From assembly GCA_001051155.2 (NCBI GenBank), contig JYIP02000003.1, positions 3,720,001 to 3,784,000 on the forward strand: a stretch of DNA of 64,000 nucleotides, given 5' to 3'. This document shows, one piece after another, positions 24,966 through 36,227 of the stretch. The notes beneath the pieces were generated by a model, which was not told the DNA's origin, did not search any database, and worked only from the letters and a program-made list of their open reading frames with translations. The position numbers and the translations under genes were made by a program. Each line of letters starts with the position of its first letter. Position 1 is the first letter of the stretch. This stretch comes from Chrysoporthe austroafricana (taxonomy: Eukaryota > Ascomycota > Sordariomycetes > Diaporthales > Cryphonectriaceae).

Positions 24966-26264
24966 TTATAGACCACCTCTTATCTTCTGCCATTGGTTCA
25001 TGAACCCATACCCACCAAGCGGCCCCCTGGACTCAATTGCTGTTGCCTCCGCAGAATTATTTCCTTGCTCCCTCCTTGAGGCAGCCTCATCTTGCTTACT
25101 CCTCGCCTGCTGCTGCTGCTCCTTCTGGCTCTCCATCTCCTTCATGAGCTCCCGATGCCTCTCCTCCACCATCCTCGAGAGGCTTTCTACAAACCTCTGT
25201 CTTCCTTTCTCCTCCGCCGTACCCTTCCACACCACACTCAGTCCCTTGACCCCCTCCACCCTGCGTGTCGCGTCCTCGACGCCCTTTATCCTCTCCTGAT
25301 GGCTACCCCCGGGCCCGTTGCCAGCCCTCAGGAGGCCCGAGACCTCCGCACGGATTTTGCGCAACACCTGCTGGCCCCTGTCCTCCATGCTGACCTGCTC
25401 CGCGCTGCTCGAATGCCGGTCCGGGAAATCAGGCGCCGAGACCGACAGGAACCCGGACGACACCGAGATCTCGCTCGGCGGGAATACGAACTCCATCGCC
25501 TCGCCGAACGTCTTGATGACTGCGTCGAGGCGCGAGCGTACGAGCGTCAGCGTGCGCAGGTGTGAGATGTAGGGCGGCTCCTCGCCCCGGCCGCCGTCTC
25601 CCCCGCCCGTCCCTGCTGCCGGCGCCGGCGTGGGCGGCGCGTGGGGCGAATCCGCCTCTGGCGCCGGTGTCGTCACAGCGCCGTTGCTCACGAGCGACGC
25701 GCGCCGCGTGCTGGCCGCCGTCGCATTAGCCACGCCCGCCGGGACGAAGCGCTCTAGGTCCGCACGCAATGGCCCTTCTGATAGGGCCTCCGACAGGCTG
25801 AGTGTCTCGCCGCGCAGCAGTTCGACCTCGTACGCCAGCCGGCTGCCGGAGCGCAAGATGTCCTCGGTGAGCTGGGTCAGCGTCCCGGTCAGCCTCGTTG
25901 TGTGCGCGTTGAGCTGCGTCAGGAGCGTCTGCGCCTCCGCCGACAGCTCGGCCAGGGGGGCGGGTGCCACTGTGCTCCCATTCTCACCACCCACTGGGGC
26001 AGGCCGTACGGATGCAGAGGACCCTTGCAAGGGCGGTAGCGTGGCGTTGAGGTACTCCGCGGCGTCGAAGGCTGGGGATAGAAAGGACTGCAAGAAGGGG
26101 TCGGAGGTGTGTGCGGACTTTGGCTCAATCTTGACGGGTAGCTGTGGGGGGTTGGTGATGGACTTTGAGGCGTTGCGCATGTGCAGTGAGAGGCCCCGTG
26201 AGCGTGTCGAGGCGGCGCTGGAATTTTGCCGGCGCCGCGAGGCGGTCTTGGAGTCCCAAGACAT
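24966..26264 (-). CDS. COG7: conserved oligomeric Golgi complex subunit 7 (Cog7)-like
   Basis: Intronless 432-residue protein. The region after residue ~50 reads FLSPAFDAAEYLNATLPPL, like the 'DDFD-KEW-N' start of animal Cog7. Next come a helical stretch (ELSAEAQTLLTQLNA), RLAYEVELLRGETLSL and, around residue 240, TLVRSRLDAVIKTFGEAMEF. These follow the order of Cog7 N-terminal coiled-coil segments. COG is the eight-subunit tether for vesicles returning within the Golgi. The protein is shorter than animal Cog7 (about 770 residues), as in fungal versions. The start at 26264 is the first ATG in a frame that stays open further upstream. It is divergent from DAD3 with a shared 333-bp spacer. The assignment rests on motif order, so moderately sure. 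Confidence 0.72.
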   Translation of the reverse strand: MSWDSKTASRRRQNSSAASTRSRGLSLHMRNASKSITNPPQLPVKIEPKSAHTSDPFLQSFLSPAFDAAEYLNATLPPLQGSSASVRPAPVGGENGSTVAPAPLAELSAEAQTLLTQLNAHTTRLTGTLTQLTEDILRSGSRLAYEVELLRGETLSLSEALSEGPLRADLERFVPAGVANATAASTRRASLVSNGAVTTPAPEADSPHAPPTPAPAAGTGGGDGGRGEEPPYISHLRTLTLVRSRLDAVIKTFGEAMEFVFPPSEISVSSGFLSVSAPDFPDRHSSSAEQVSMEDRGQQVLRKIRAEVSGLLRAGNGPGGSHQERIKGVEDATRRVEGVKGLSVVWKGTAEEKGRQRFVESLSRMVEERHRELMKEMESQKEQQQQARSKQDEAASRREQGNNSAEATAIESRGPLGGYGFMNQWQKIRGGL

Positions 26265-26597
26265 CTCTGCTGGCGGGCGACGCGGAGACCAAGGTCTGCG
26301 AGTGTCGTAGAGATATTGAGACCTGAGGTTCAGATAGAGCAGAACTGTGAGGGAGCGGGTTCGTAAGGTGTCAAATGCTGTACTTACAGGTACTTCCCAC
26401 GCCACAGGGAGTGGGCGTGCAGAGGAGTACCGGTCCCTCTAGCGGACAAAGAGCCGCAAGTGGAGCTTGGCACTGGGAAACATGGGGTCCCGCTAAAATT
26501 ACCCCACGTCAGACCTATCCATCCGACGCGTCTCTCAATCTTCAAGCACGCGACTTTGACTTCATCACAGTTCCGCCCGCCACCAAGGCCAGACAGC
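26265..26597. promoter_or_regulatory. shared divergent promoter region of COG7 and DAD3
   Basis: The start codons of the two divergent genes are only 333 bp apart, so both promoters must lie here or overlap the genes. No clear TATA box was seen. Confidence 0.5.
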
Positions 26598-26970
26598 ATG
26601 GACGACCGCGCGCTACTCTCCCCGGGCGAAGAGCTCTCACCGACGGAGCAAGAGGTCATCGACGAGTATGTGCGACTAGCGGATAACATGAAGAAGGTAA
26701 TGACGCCCACCCCGACCTGGATCTCGCCAGAATTCTCTCGCCCGCCGCGCCTGAAACTCGGTACAGCTGTATGCTGACATTTTTACTTCTACTATTGTAC
26801 AGCTAGCCTCTATCCTCGATACCATGGCGGCCCAGCCAACGACTGAGATTCTCGACGGCCTACGCGAGCTCGAGCGCAAGACGAGCCTAGTCTTCACACT
26901 GCTCAAGACGAGCGTCTACAGCATTGTATTGCAACAAGAGCTGGACTGGGGCAATCAGGCGCAGCAATGA
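26598..26970 (+). CDS. DAD3: DASH/Dam1 complex subunit Dad3
   Basis: An 88-residue subunit of the DASH complex, the fungal ring that couples kinetochores to spindle microtubules. Two exons, 26598-26696 and 26803-26970; the intron is in phase 0 with a CTGAC branch point. Exon 1 gives LSPTEQEVIDEYVRLADNMKK. Exon 2 gives LASILDTMAAQPTTEILDGL, RELERKTSLVFTLLK and YSIVLQQELDW. These are the conserved Dad3 helices, and the length is normal. Confidence 0.95.
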
Positions 26971-27286
26971 AAGCGTATATGATGAGGTCGCAAACAGATG
27001 CCCCGCGACGAACACAACCGCGACGGAAGACATCCGCAATTTTTGGGAAGTGCGCGGCTCTCACATTGGTCACTACATGGCGAGCAAGCCGCCGAAAAGA
27101 GGTAATGCTTGAAGTAGTCATGAGTAATGCATGGAAGTGGCACGACGCACAGCCTAGAGACGCATTATCTCCGGGAGACAGTTGAAGGCTCGGCGACACA
27201 GCACAGTCACGGGACGAGGACCGCCACGAAGAAGGCCTCTGACGAAGGTAGATCAGATGATACAGAGATTTGTACAGATTTGCTGT
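26971..27286. other. intergenic between convergent genes
   Basis: About 315 bases of 3' flanks; nothing else seen. Confidence 0.5.
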
Positions 27287-28927
27287 CTAATGTACGGCTC
27301 CACCGTAGTACACCTTTCGCGCATCGACGAGCTTCTTGCCTCTGCCTCTGGCGATCTGCTCAGGATCTGGCTGGTTTGTCAGAGCCTGGAAGCATGCCTT
27401 GACAGAGTTCATGGGGTTGCGGGAGCGGGGCATCTTCGCGGCTAGGTCTGATATACCTGCGGCTCGAGCCATCTCGAAGAAGCGGTGGGAAACTCGAAGG
27501 CCAAATCCTGTCATGATGTTAGCATGGATCTGGCCTAATGGTTACACAAGAATAGATGAGCATGGATGCGACATACCAGGTGGCTGCGCGTAGAGGTTCA
27601 CGACGGTGGCTCCCACCTTGCCCACCACGTTTCCGTAGATCGTCCTGTCTTCGTATCTCCGGATAGGCTGCATGTTCCTGATGGCCAGCAACTTGGCCTT
27701 CTGCGTTGCTGTCTCGGGCTCGACCGATTTTGCCTCGCCCATGCCCAATCGGCCATCTTCATTGCCTGCGATAGCAAGCACGTACGTGCTGCGGATCTTA
27801 CCAAGACGCGTCTGGTTTGAGACGTACCGACGGACGAGGATCTTGCAGTGCCTGTTGAAGATGTTGATGATCTCCTTGGTGCTCATCCCCGTCTGCCGCT
27901 TGAGCTCCTGATACTTGCCTTCCGGGTCAAGAGCGGCGTCCGCTTCGTCCATCTGCTGCTTGTACAGGCCGGTCACGCCGGGAATCTTCTCCGGCAGCTC
28001 GGGAGCGAGCGCCGTGTCGTTTATGCCGCCGTCGAAGCCGGTCATGGAGTTGCGCTCCATCAGATACTTGTACGCCGTCAGTTCCGTCATAGCTCCAGCT
28101 TTTACGTCCTCCTCGCTGAGCTTCTCCGAAACGGCGTCTTCTTCAGCGTCCGGCTCTTCGGATTCGTCCACTGCCTCTTCCTCCTGCAAAGGATCCGAGA
28201 GGCTCGGGAACTCTACAGCGCCGATCACGCGATCCATGGCGTCGATCAGCTCGCGCTTCGTCGGGGGGTTCCCGTCGCCCTTGCTCAGCATCTTGCTCCG
28301 CATTTCCTCGTACATGCCCAGCGCCTGCTCCATGTTGACCACGTCCTTGCTCTCGCCATGCTGCACGTCCAGCTCCCGTACAAACTCGAGGAAGTCGTCC
28401 CCGAACTCGTCCGGCGTCATGAACCGCGCCGACGTGTCCACCGGCTTCCCGCTCTTGACCCGCTTGTCCACGTGCGGCCGCACCGTCGCGAAGTCGTCGT
28501 GGTACAGCATGCGGTAGGGGTCGTTGCGCAGCCGGCCCTGGACCACCAGGTCCTCAGCGGAAACGGCGCGCTCGCCCAGCTCCAGCGCCTCGAGCTGCTC
28601 CGGCGTGTACCGCTTCTGCAGCGCCTCGAGGTCCGCCGCGTCGTAGTCGGCCGAGACGTTGCTCTTGAACTTCCCCATGACCTCGGGCCGCTCCGGGTCC
28701 AGCAGGCCCATTTTCTCGGCCTTCACGTTGCGAAAGGGCGAGCGCTTCCTGCGGCCCGCGAGCGGGGTGGTGGTATGGAATTGGTGCCGCTGCTGGTGCT
28801 GGCATGATGATTGCGTTGGCGCTGCTGCTGCTCTTGAGGCGGCGACGGCGCGGCTCGAGGTCTTCGCCGAGTTGGCTGCCAGTGACCTGCAGAGCAGGCG
28901 ACCGGCAGCTGGCGTTGCCACACTCAT
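27287..28927 (-). CDS. mitochondrial ribosomal protein uS5m (MRPS5)
   Basis: Small-subunit mitoribosome protein of 523 residues. Two exons, 27577-28927 and 27287-27507, with a phase-1 intron joining NLYAQPPG to FGLRVSHRFFE. The ribosomal S5 core is clear: CKILVRRYVSNQTRLGKIR, YVLAIAGNEDGRLGMGEAKS, NMQPIRRYEDRTIYGN, VVGKVGATVVNLYAQPPG, then GISDLAAKMPRSRNPMNSVKA. The first ~70 residues are Ala/Arg/Ser-rich with RHQFHTTTPLAGRR, a typical mitochondrial presequence. A long acidic insertion follows (around residues 250-285). The first ATG is at 28925-28927; the frame is open further upstream but without an ATG. Confidence 0.96.
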
Positions 28928-29736
28928 GACTGCCGAATCGAAGGCGGGTGTGGTCGCTTGCAACGGCGCGTGAGGGCGTGTGGTATACCAAGCTTGCTGA
29001 TATCGCCGCTCTACCAGACGCCCATTGCCTAAATTTTCGACAGAGGTCTGTCTTGGTGGTTACTAAGCTGAGCTGTCGGGCCACTGGCCTTCGGCCGGCC
29101 GGCTCTAGGTGGTGCATGCCCCATGGGCGTGGGGCAGGGGATGACCTAATCCATGCCCATGCCCCTGCTCGCGAACCTCAACTCCTCGACCCTTCCCACC
29201 TTCAACCAACACGCAACGTGCCGCGCAACCGCAACGGAGACAGCTGAGATCGACCCAGGGAAGCCGGGTATAGTATCTCGGCTCCCACTTTGACGCGCAC
29301 GAGACGGGATGAATGCGCACGCGGACCAATGGTCGGCGCTTAGCTAATGTGGGATGGGTTGAGTCTGCCGCAATTCTGAAACCGCCGAGTTTCGATCCTC
29401 AAAGGGGCCTCTCCTGTCTGGCGAGGCTAGGCCGGGCCAAGGAGGCCGGTTGGGCGAGCCGGGGTTTGTATCATCTTGCTACTGACTTCTGTCTGCCGAT
29501 GGGCTCCTGGTCTTATCTTCTTTTCTGCTTTCTTCTTTCTCGATATCGTGTAAAGATCTCTCTAATCATCTCTCGTCGTCGTCGGCTGGAGCAGTGTTCC
29601 TTTCTCTTGATACCCCATCGCATCGTCTTGCAGGCAAGCAGAACAGAGCCAGTCGCTTCGGCCACCTTCGCTCACACCAACATACCTACATACACACCTC
29701 TACTCGCCGTCAGCGCCTCGGCCAACACAAGACACG
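28928..29736. other. divergent promoter region, 5' UTRs
   Basis: About 810 bases between divergent start codons. The last 250 bases are CT-rich, like a 5' UTR. No supported gene. Confidence 0.45.
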
Positions 29737-29946
29737 ATGGGCGAATTCGACTGGTTCCTCAAGATCGGCGCGACGCCCCAGGCCGTTGCCGTCCTCAACG
29801 ACCAGCCCTTCCTGTTCACCGTCCTCGTTGTTGTCCTCCTCGCCATCATCGCCCAAATCGTCTTCACCTGGTACATCCACTGGGTCACCATGAAGCCCGA
29901 GCAGAAGAAGAAGAAGGACGATAAGAAGGGTGGCGGCAAGAAATAA
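29737..29946 (+). CDS. small single-pass membrane protein with lysine tail
   Basis: Intronless 69-residue protein. A polar N-terminus (MGEFDWFLKIGATPQ) is followed by one strong hydrophobic helix at residues ~24-47 (FLFTVLVVVLLAIIAQIVF) and a C-terminal run of Lys and Gly ending KKGGGKK. Codon use is strongly GC3-biased, as in well-expressed genes, and a CT-rich leader precedes the ATG. These features argue for a real small gene. It looks like a small ER or mitochondrial membrane peptide, but I do not recognise the family. Confidence 0.65.
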   Translation: MGEFDWFLKIGATPQAVAVLNDQPFLFTVLVVVLLAIIAQIVFTWYIHWVTMKPEQKKKKDDKKGGGKK

Positions 29947-30660
29947 TTTGTTCCCACCTTTCTTTCGAGGACCACCCGACCGGGGGCGGAGCACTATCTC
30001 CAAGCAGAGCTCATGGTCGGTCCCGCGCTCGAGCAGGTGTAGGGTGGTGTCCCGGAAGAAGCAGGCTTCTAGCTTGGCGAACGGACTGGGTCAGGAGTAC
30101 TCAATCGAGGAGTGATCCGTCTGGGCTCGAGAGAGCAACTTGGGCAATGGCGGTGACAAGTGCCTGGCTGCATGGGTCTTCAAAGGGCAGCAGTCGTGAT
30201 TGGGGATATTCCCGTTCTCGGACCTGCGGCAAAGTTGTAATGCACATCAAGAAGATACTGTGGCGTTAATAGAAGGACACATGAGTGATGAACATAATTG
30301 GATCTCGAGGGGTGGTTGGTATGAAACTTTTTTTTTACGGTTCTCAAGACGCCGCTAATACTCATGATCGGTTGTGTAATGTTTTCGAGATGTCTATATG
30401 CGCTCGCCGTGTTCTTGCCTTAACCCAATGCTGTCGTCGAATCCCATGCACGTGCAACCGCTGCGGTCCATTTGCGAGTCCGACGTTACCACTAGCCCAA
30501 GCTCATGGCATCATAGTGCCAGCTGTGAGAGTCCCATCCAGCTTGGCTAATCATGACATCGGAATCTCTAGAAGTATTGAGTGGAAAAGAGGGATCGGTG
30601 GAAGGGCTTTGGCCTGTCAACCCATTCGTTGCCACAATCCGTAGCATTGTCGTTGGCCTA
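29947..30660. other. intergenic between convergent genes
   Basis: About 710 bases; short frames only. Nothing else seen. Confidence 0.45.
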
Positions 30661-32939
30661 CTACACATCACCTTCAGTCTTCCCCTTATCGCACCCAATT
30701 TCTTGATTATTATCCTCGTGAGGATCTCCAAGGCAGTCTTCATCTCGTTGAATGTTATCTTGGTCGGTATCCATGAAGTCTACATCTCCATCGAAGGCGA
30801 TCTGACTCGACCATGCGGACATGCTGTGAATGCGATGATCACTATCGTCTGCGTCAGAGGTGCAATCCATAATGTCATTACCATCAATGGCAGTCGTAAA
30901 CGCCATGATTCCGTCATCTCGGAGTCGCGTAGATTCGGATTCAGGAAAAGAGTATCTGGGTGTCTGAAAATAACCCAACTCTCGCTCAGCTGTTGACTGG
31001 AATTGACTATCGTCACTGTCCCCGAAATGTGGAATTGCGAAGGGCTCAGGAACTGGCGGCTCGCGCGCCAGGAGGTTTGCCCGTTCTTTCTCGGCTTCAA
31101 GATACATCTCGTCATGGTGAGCATCACAGGTTATATTCACATGTGGTTCCTCCGCTGTGATCAAGTCATCGTTGATCAAATCATCATTGATCAAGTCATC
31201 GTTGTAAAACTCTTCTGCCACAAAATGATTCTGAAGCGCTTCAAGAGGCTCCTGGAACGAGTACATGACTGTGCCATCAGCGGACTCCATGCTCATGTGA
31301 TTAAGCCCCGAGCTTTGTTGTGGGTTCATTTCTTCCCAATGAATGCTCATTCCTTGCGGTGCCAGATCTTCACATCGGTCACCGAGCAAAGTATCAGTGT
31401 CGAATTGGCTGAGGTGGTGGGTGCTATTCTGGCTGAACTGATTGCTTATGTAGTAGTTTCTTGCAGCCGGAGTGGGCCCTTGCTCGACAAGCTGCAAATC
31501 TCGTCTCGGATGCAATTCTTCATGATGTGCAAGAATATTGTCGTACAATAGGCTATCGTCCTGTAGAATTTCCGGCATGAAGACAGGGGCATCTCTATCA
31601 GTTCCAACATCAGACAGTGAAATGTGACTTGACGATGAACCTTGTGATGAGTTAAGAGAGCCTGACTTGTGCGGTCGACAGGATCCATGTGCTCGGGCAT
31701 TCAATATTGCAACGTCAAAAGCGTCTTGCGGGTGGTCGTTGTCTCGTGTGCCACTGCGTTGGTGAACCTTCGGTATACGTGCAGGTGTGGATCGTAGAAT
31801 GAGTAGGAGGGTCTTTTTGTGAAGCTCCGCTGTTGGATCAGATGCTAAATTTTGCACTTTTTGTCGAAGACGGGTTGACTTCGAGTTGGTCAGATTGCCA
31901 AGGGCTGACGAGATCAAAGGTGCTAGTTGGGTGCGAGATGCAACTTCCTATAACTATTGTCAGGCTTGTGGTTAGGAGAAAATTGTGTAAAGGCATACCT
32001 GGAAGTAACGAGCATTCCAGACAGCTGGGGCGATCTCGAGGAGTGTCGGAAAGTCACTCTGTCGCACGACATCGATATCAACGAATCTCTTCCTAAGGCC
32101 AAGCAACAAGTTCAACGCTACGTGCGTCAGATGCTCCAGCCTCTTCTCCCGTAGGTCCGACCCAAGGTCGTAAATCTCTGGCTCATCTTTGGGGACTCTT
32201 CGAGCTCTCCGAGGTGGGTTCTTGCGACAAACAATCCCGAAATGCTTCGTAGGCTCCACGAGTTGGTCCTCAGCTTCATTCTCACGTATCTTCGTCGCGA
32301 GAAAACTTCGAAGTCGGTGGGCCGGGAGCCGTAAAGTCACGATTCTCGTCTTCTTGGGTTTGGCCGCTGCCCCAACCTGGATCCTGTCCTCGAGGGCCTT
32401 CCTCGTACCGAATGACAGGCTGCAGGATACTGTTGAAAGATAGACACGTTGTACATGGCAAGGGGAAACAAGGCCCGAGTTTTGTCGAGTGTGGTGCACT
32501 GAATAGTGGTATGATACCTTCGAGCCCGGCAGGTGCTGGAATCTGTTGTACTCCCGTATAAGGTCGAGCCCAAGTGCATGCCATGCCTGGCTACTGTCAG
32601 CATGTCGTCGCTACTTGACCCACAGCAGAGACTGGGCCTGCTCACTGGGAGGGACTCGACAGCCTGGATGACGACGTCTTCCAGGTCCTCCTGGACACGG
32701 TCGGCGAACGGGCATTGAAAGTCGACACTCAGTTCGAACTGGCAGGACGCAGCTCGGGTGACCCATATGGAACCAGATCTGACTTGATCGCGCAGCTCGG
32801 CTGCCGACGGGATACCAGGATGGTCATTTGGCAGAGATAGTGACGCGCAGGTCCGGACGACAAGCGCAAAATTCGTGTCCAGATAGCTTGAGATGCTGAA
32901 GATGCCGAGATCGATGCATACATCCCGAGCCATGATCAT
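30661..32939 (-). CDS. acidic protein of unknown function, 5' end uncertain
   Basis: Three exons read in phase: from about 32939 down to 32518, 31999-32419 and 30661-31947, giving about 709 residues from the ATG at 32939. The first exon has LDTNFALVVRTCASLSLP and CQFELSVDFQCPFADRV. The second has a basic stretch (RKNPPRRARRVPKDEP) and helices with LTHVALNLLLGLRKRF. The third is long, acidic and Ser/Asp/Asn-rich with a triple NDDLI repeat near residue 530, and is probably disordered. A frame further upstream (ATG at 33291, MFELPILRPQDLPVP) also looks coding. It may be a first exon, but I could not find a phase-consistent join. No known domain. Basic and acidic regions suggest a nuclear protein. 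Confidence 0.55.
31159..31203. repeat. three tandem 15-bp units encoding NDDLI
   Basis: Plus-strand unit GATCAAGTCATCGTT repeated three times, the middle copy with two changes. On the minus strand it encodes an in-frame NDDLI repeat in the acidic tail of the gene at 30661-32939. Confidence 0.9.
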
Positions 32940-34549
32940 ATGCGTATCTAAATAGCTCAATCTCCTTGAAAATGTATCAAAGTTGCGCAAGGCAGGAAGT
33001 CAGTCCCATCAGTAGTAACCTGGCAGCCTGAGCGTCGTCTCGGCGAGGAGATGAAAGAGATCGAGCCGATGTTCAAAGACAACAGGGAAGATGACCGATA
33101 TGCAACGCGCTGAGGGGCAATAAAAGGATGAGATATTGGAGCACGAAGGCTCGAGAGCATACTAGGCAAATGAAGGTAGTGCCTGTAACATCGGGGGAAA
33201 TGAATGCGTAGAGTCTATCCTCTGTTGGGAGGTTGAGCGAATGAACGGGAACTGGAAGGTCTTGAGGCCTGAGGATGGGGAGTTCGAACATGGAAAGAGC
33301 GCTCCATCGACCTTGCCTGATCCCACGATGGGTGCCTCCTACCGAGGTGCACAGGTAGTTTCTAGGCACCATACTTTGAGTCAGCGTGGCCCTGTCCAGC
33401 ACTTGCGCTTCAGGAAGTCGACCAGCTCCGGACGTTGTGATCTCGCCAATCTTCCCTTGAATTCATGAGATTTTGAATACCTTACCTTAACCTCTCCCCT
33501 CAACCTCGCCATTGATGAAAGTGAGACTGATCCCGCAGCCCCAGCAGCCGCGGCACTCACCTACCACTCAGTTAGAACAGGACCAACCACGGGGCGGTCA
33601 TGACGGAGACATAGCTCTTCTTCAGTGGAAATCCTCGCGATTCGGCCGGAACAGAGAGAGCTTGCTAGAATCTTGGCGACTCGAGCAGGCCACTACGGGT
33701 CCTCGTCAAGCACAGATGTGCGATGGGCAGCGACTCTGATAGAAATCATTCATTTGTTTCCAATTGGCATGGGTACAGAGGACTGCCCTGCGTGCCTACT
33801 AACACTGATGGATTCGACTGGTGGGCCACTCAGCCTGTGCGGGTACCATGTACGGATTACTGCATACTAGAGGTAGGTGTTGATCTCAGCTCCGCCTCGT
33901 CGGGGCAGTCGGTTATTGCGGCAGGGAAGAGAAAAAAAGATTAGCGGTGTTGGAGAAAATTAGATTCCTGTTGCCTCCTTATCGCCCAATGGAATTTCCT
34001 GCTGTTCGAGATGCACTCAAGCAACGCAAGGCTCTTCCGCTGCAGCATTGCACACTGGTGTCTGCCCTGAACGGTAATTTGGGACTCATTGTCACCCTCA
34101 GGAAAAGGGGAGGAAAGGAAGAGAGCCATTTCGCAACGCCATCTCGGTGGGTATCGCCGTTTGCCCGGGAGCACAACCCGCCAACCTCCGAACTTGTCAC
34201 TCACCGCAAGGCACGGAATCTACGCATTTTGACTACAACGGACGCCTTCAAGCAGCTGGCACCTTCTTAAAACCCTCCAGAACGGACGTGGGAGCCGAGA
34301 ATCCAGCAGCCTCAGTCATCGGACTCTCACCAACCAGCACGTACTGCATTGAAACCGAGAGGGGCGCGAGTCAGCTATGACCATAGCCGATCTATCTTAC
34401 GTTGGACTGACTCTGGTTGTTTTTCTTCACAATCTACTACATCTGCGCATCTATCTACAGTTCGCATATCCAGAGGTGGCCGCTATATTTTACATCATCT
34501 CGAAACTTCTTCCGCGCTTCCGTGAGCTGTCTGAGGCAGCGGACAAGAT
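32940..34549. other. divergent spacer; possible upstream exon at 33160-33291 on minus strand
   Basis: About 1.6 kb between divergent genes. On the minus strand the frame from 33291 down to a GTATGC donor near 33163 looks coding and may be the first exon of the gene to its left. The rest (33300-34549) shows only short frames without motifs. Confidence 0.4.
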
Positions 34550-36227
34550 ATGACTGCTCCGCCGCACCTTCAGGGACTGGGCTATGAGTCCCCGACAGAG
34601 CACAATGTCACCTCTCCCGTGGCTGCGAATTCTTTGATCCATCGTCTGCACGAGCTGGATCGAAATGACCAGAGGCGACATGAGACCTCGCGGCAGCCTG
34701 TGAGCGTGGACGAACTGGTATCTAGATCCAAGTTGCTGGGCGAGAAGGGAACTGTCAGCATCAAGGACCGGGTAGCATGTTTTCAGTGGACTTGGTTCAC
34801 ATCGACAATGGCCACCGGCGGTATTGCCAATGTTCTCGCATCAAGTACGTCACCTCCAAGTTGCGGCCCCTGGAGAAGGACAGCCGGCTCAGTATAAATT
34901 TCGTCTAGTACCATTCCGAGCCCGATGGCTGGACATCATTGGGCTCATATTCTTTTTCTTCAATATTTGCCTTTTCATCACCAACACGCTCCTGCTAGTG
35001 ACGCGTTTTCACCTACGGCCTGGGAGTCTACGGCACTCGTTCACTGACCAGGTTGAGTCGCTTTTTATTCCAGCTTCTGTAAGTCGCAGCAATCATAGGT
35101 AGAAGTTCTTTCGTCTGATGAATACTTGAGCATGCAGATTGTCTCGTACGTTCTCAATGGCTACTACCGCATCACAATGTCGCCGCTGCTAACCTGATGG
35201 AAGCCTCGGGACCATCTGCATCAATATATGCCAATATGGTATCCCGAACACAGGCCCCTGGCTGCTCCACACGATGGAGGTTCTGTTCTGGATATGGACA
35301 GTTTTGGCTGTCTCGGCCAGTAGTACCGTTTATCTGATCCTCTGGTCTACAATGACTTTCCCCATACACACCATGACTCCGGTCTGGGTCTTTCCCGCAT
35401 ATCCTCTCCTGATTACGGCTCCCTTCGCCGCCAATCTCATCAATGCAGCCGTTAAGGTAGGTGAGATAAGTCAGATCAATGGCCTGCCTGTCGCCATGGC
35501 TGCGGTGGCCGTCCAGGGAGCGGGGTTCAGTCTATCGTTCATGGTTCTGGCAGCCTTTATATATAGGCTCATGACACAGAAACTACCACGAGATACACAA
35601 CGGCCTGGTGTGTTCATCTCGATCGGACCCAGTGGATTCACTACGGCGGGAGTCGGTGAGTCCGATCATCTTGATGCACTCATTTCGTCAAGAACCTACA
35701 GACAGGCTGACAGATCTCCCTACTCTTTTTTCTTCCTCCCCAGTGGAACTTGGTAGTCTGGCAGCTGATCTCCTGCCTGAAGACTTTATGGAGCCAGGGA
35801 TGACTGAACATGCTATCTTCATTCTAAAGTTGCTCTCGGCCATGGTTGGGTTGTGGCTCTGGGGCCTGGCGGTTTGGTAAGCACACATTCAGGTCCAGCA
35901 GAGGCTTACTCAACCGCTGCACAAAATCTTTGTCTTGTTAACCCCTGGAACAGGTTCTTCATAGTATCTGTCGGGTCATTCTGGAAGTACGCCGAGCCGG
36001 ATCACAAGGCAAAGGTCTCCTTCCAGATGACCTTCTTCTCGTTCGTATTCCCGAACACTGCATTGGTGACTGCCACGTATCAAATTGGGAAGGCGTTCAA
36101 CTGCAACCCCGTCGAGGTCGTAGGGTGTGTAATGGCTGGTCTATTGGTGGTCGTCTGGGCCGTGGTCTTCAGCATGATGTTGCGGTGTATCTGGAAGCGA
36201 CAACTCCTCTGGCCCAAGGAGGACTAG
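34550..36227 (+). CDS. TDT-family transporter (SSU1 sulfite efflux / malate transporter type)
   Basis: Ten-helix plasma-membrane transporter of the tellurite-resistance/dicarboxylate family, which in fungi includes the sulfite pump Ssu1 and malate permease Mae1. Exons: 34550-34844, 34909-35078, 35138-35145, 35204-35655, 35744-35876 and 35954-36227, giving 443 residues. The third exon is only 8 nt. Without it the frame is lost; with it the join reads PASIVSLGTICINICQYG, as the family requires. Signatures: CFQWTWFTSTMATGGIANVL at helix 1, WLDIIGLIFFFFNICLF, TPVWVFPAYPLLITAPFAANL, RPGVFISIGPSGFTTAGV, and near the end WKYAEPDHKAKVSFQMTFFSFVFPNTAL. The PGVFI-VGP-GF and W-FVFPN blocks point to SSU1-like rather than bacterial members. 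Sulfite versus organic acid as substrate is undecided. Confidence 0.9.

Noticed and set aside
25630..26310. 226-codon plus frame opposite COG7
   Set aside because: Antisense shadow; the minus frame shows the ordered Cog7-like segments.
27848..28807. 319-codon plus frame inside the uS5m gene
   Set aside because: It is the antisense shadow of a clear ribosomal protein exon with GC3-biased codons.
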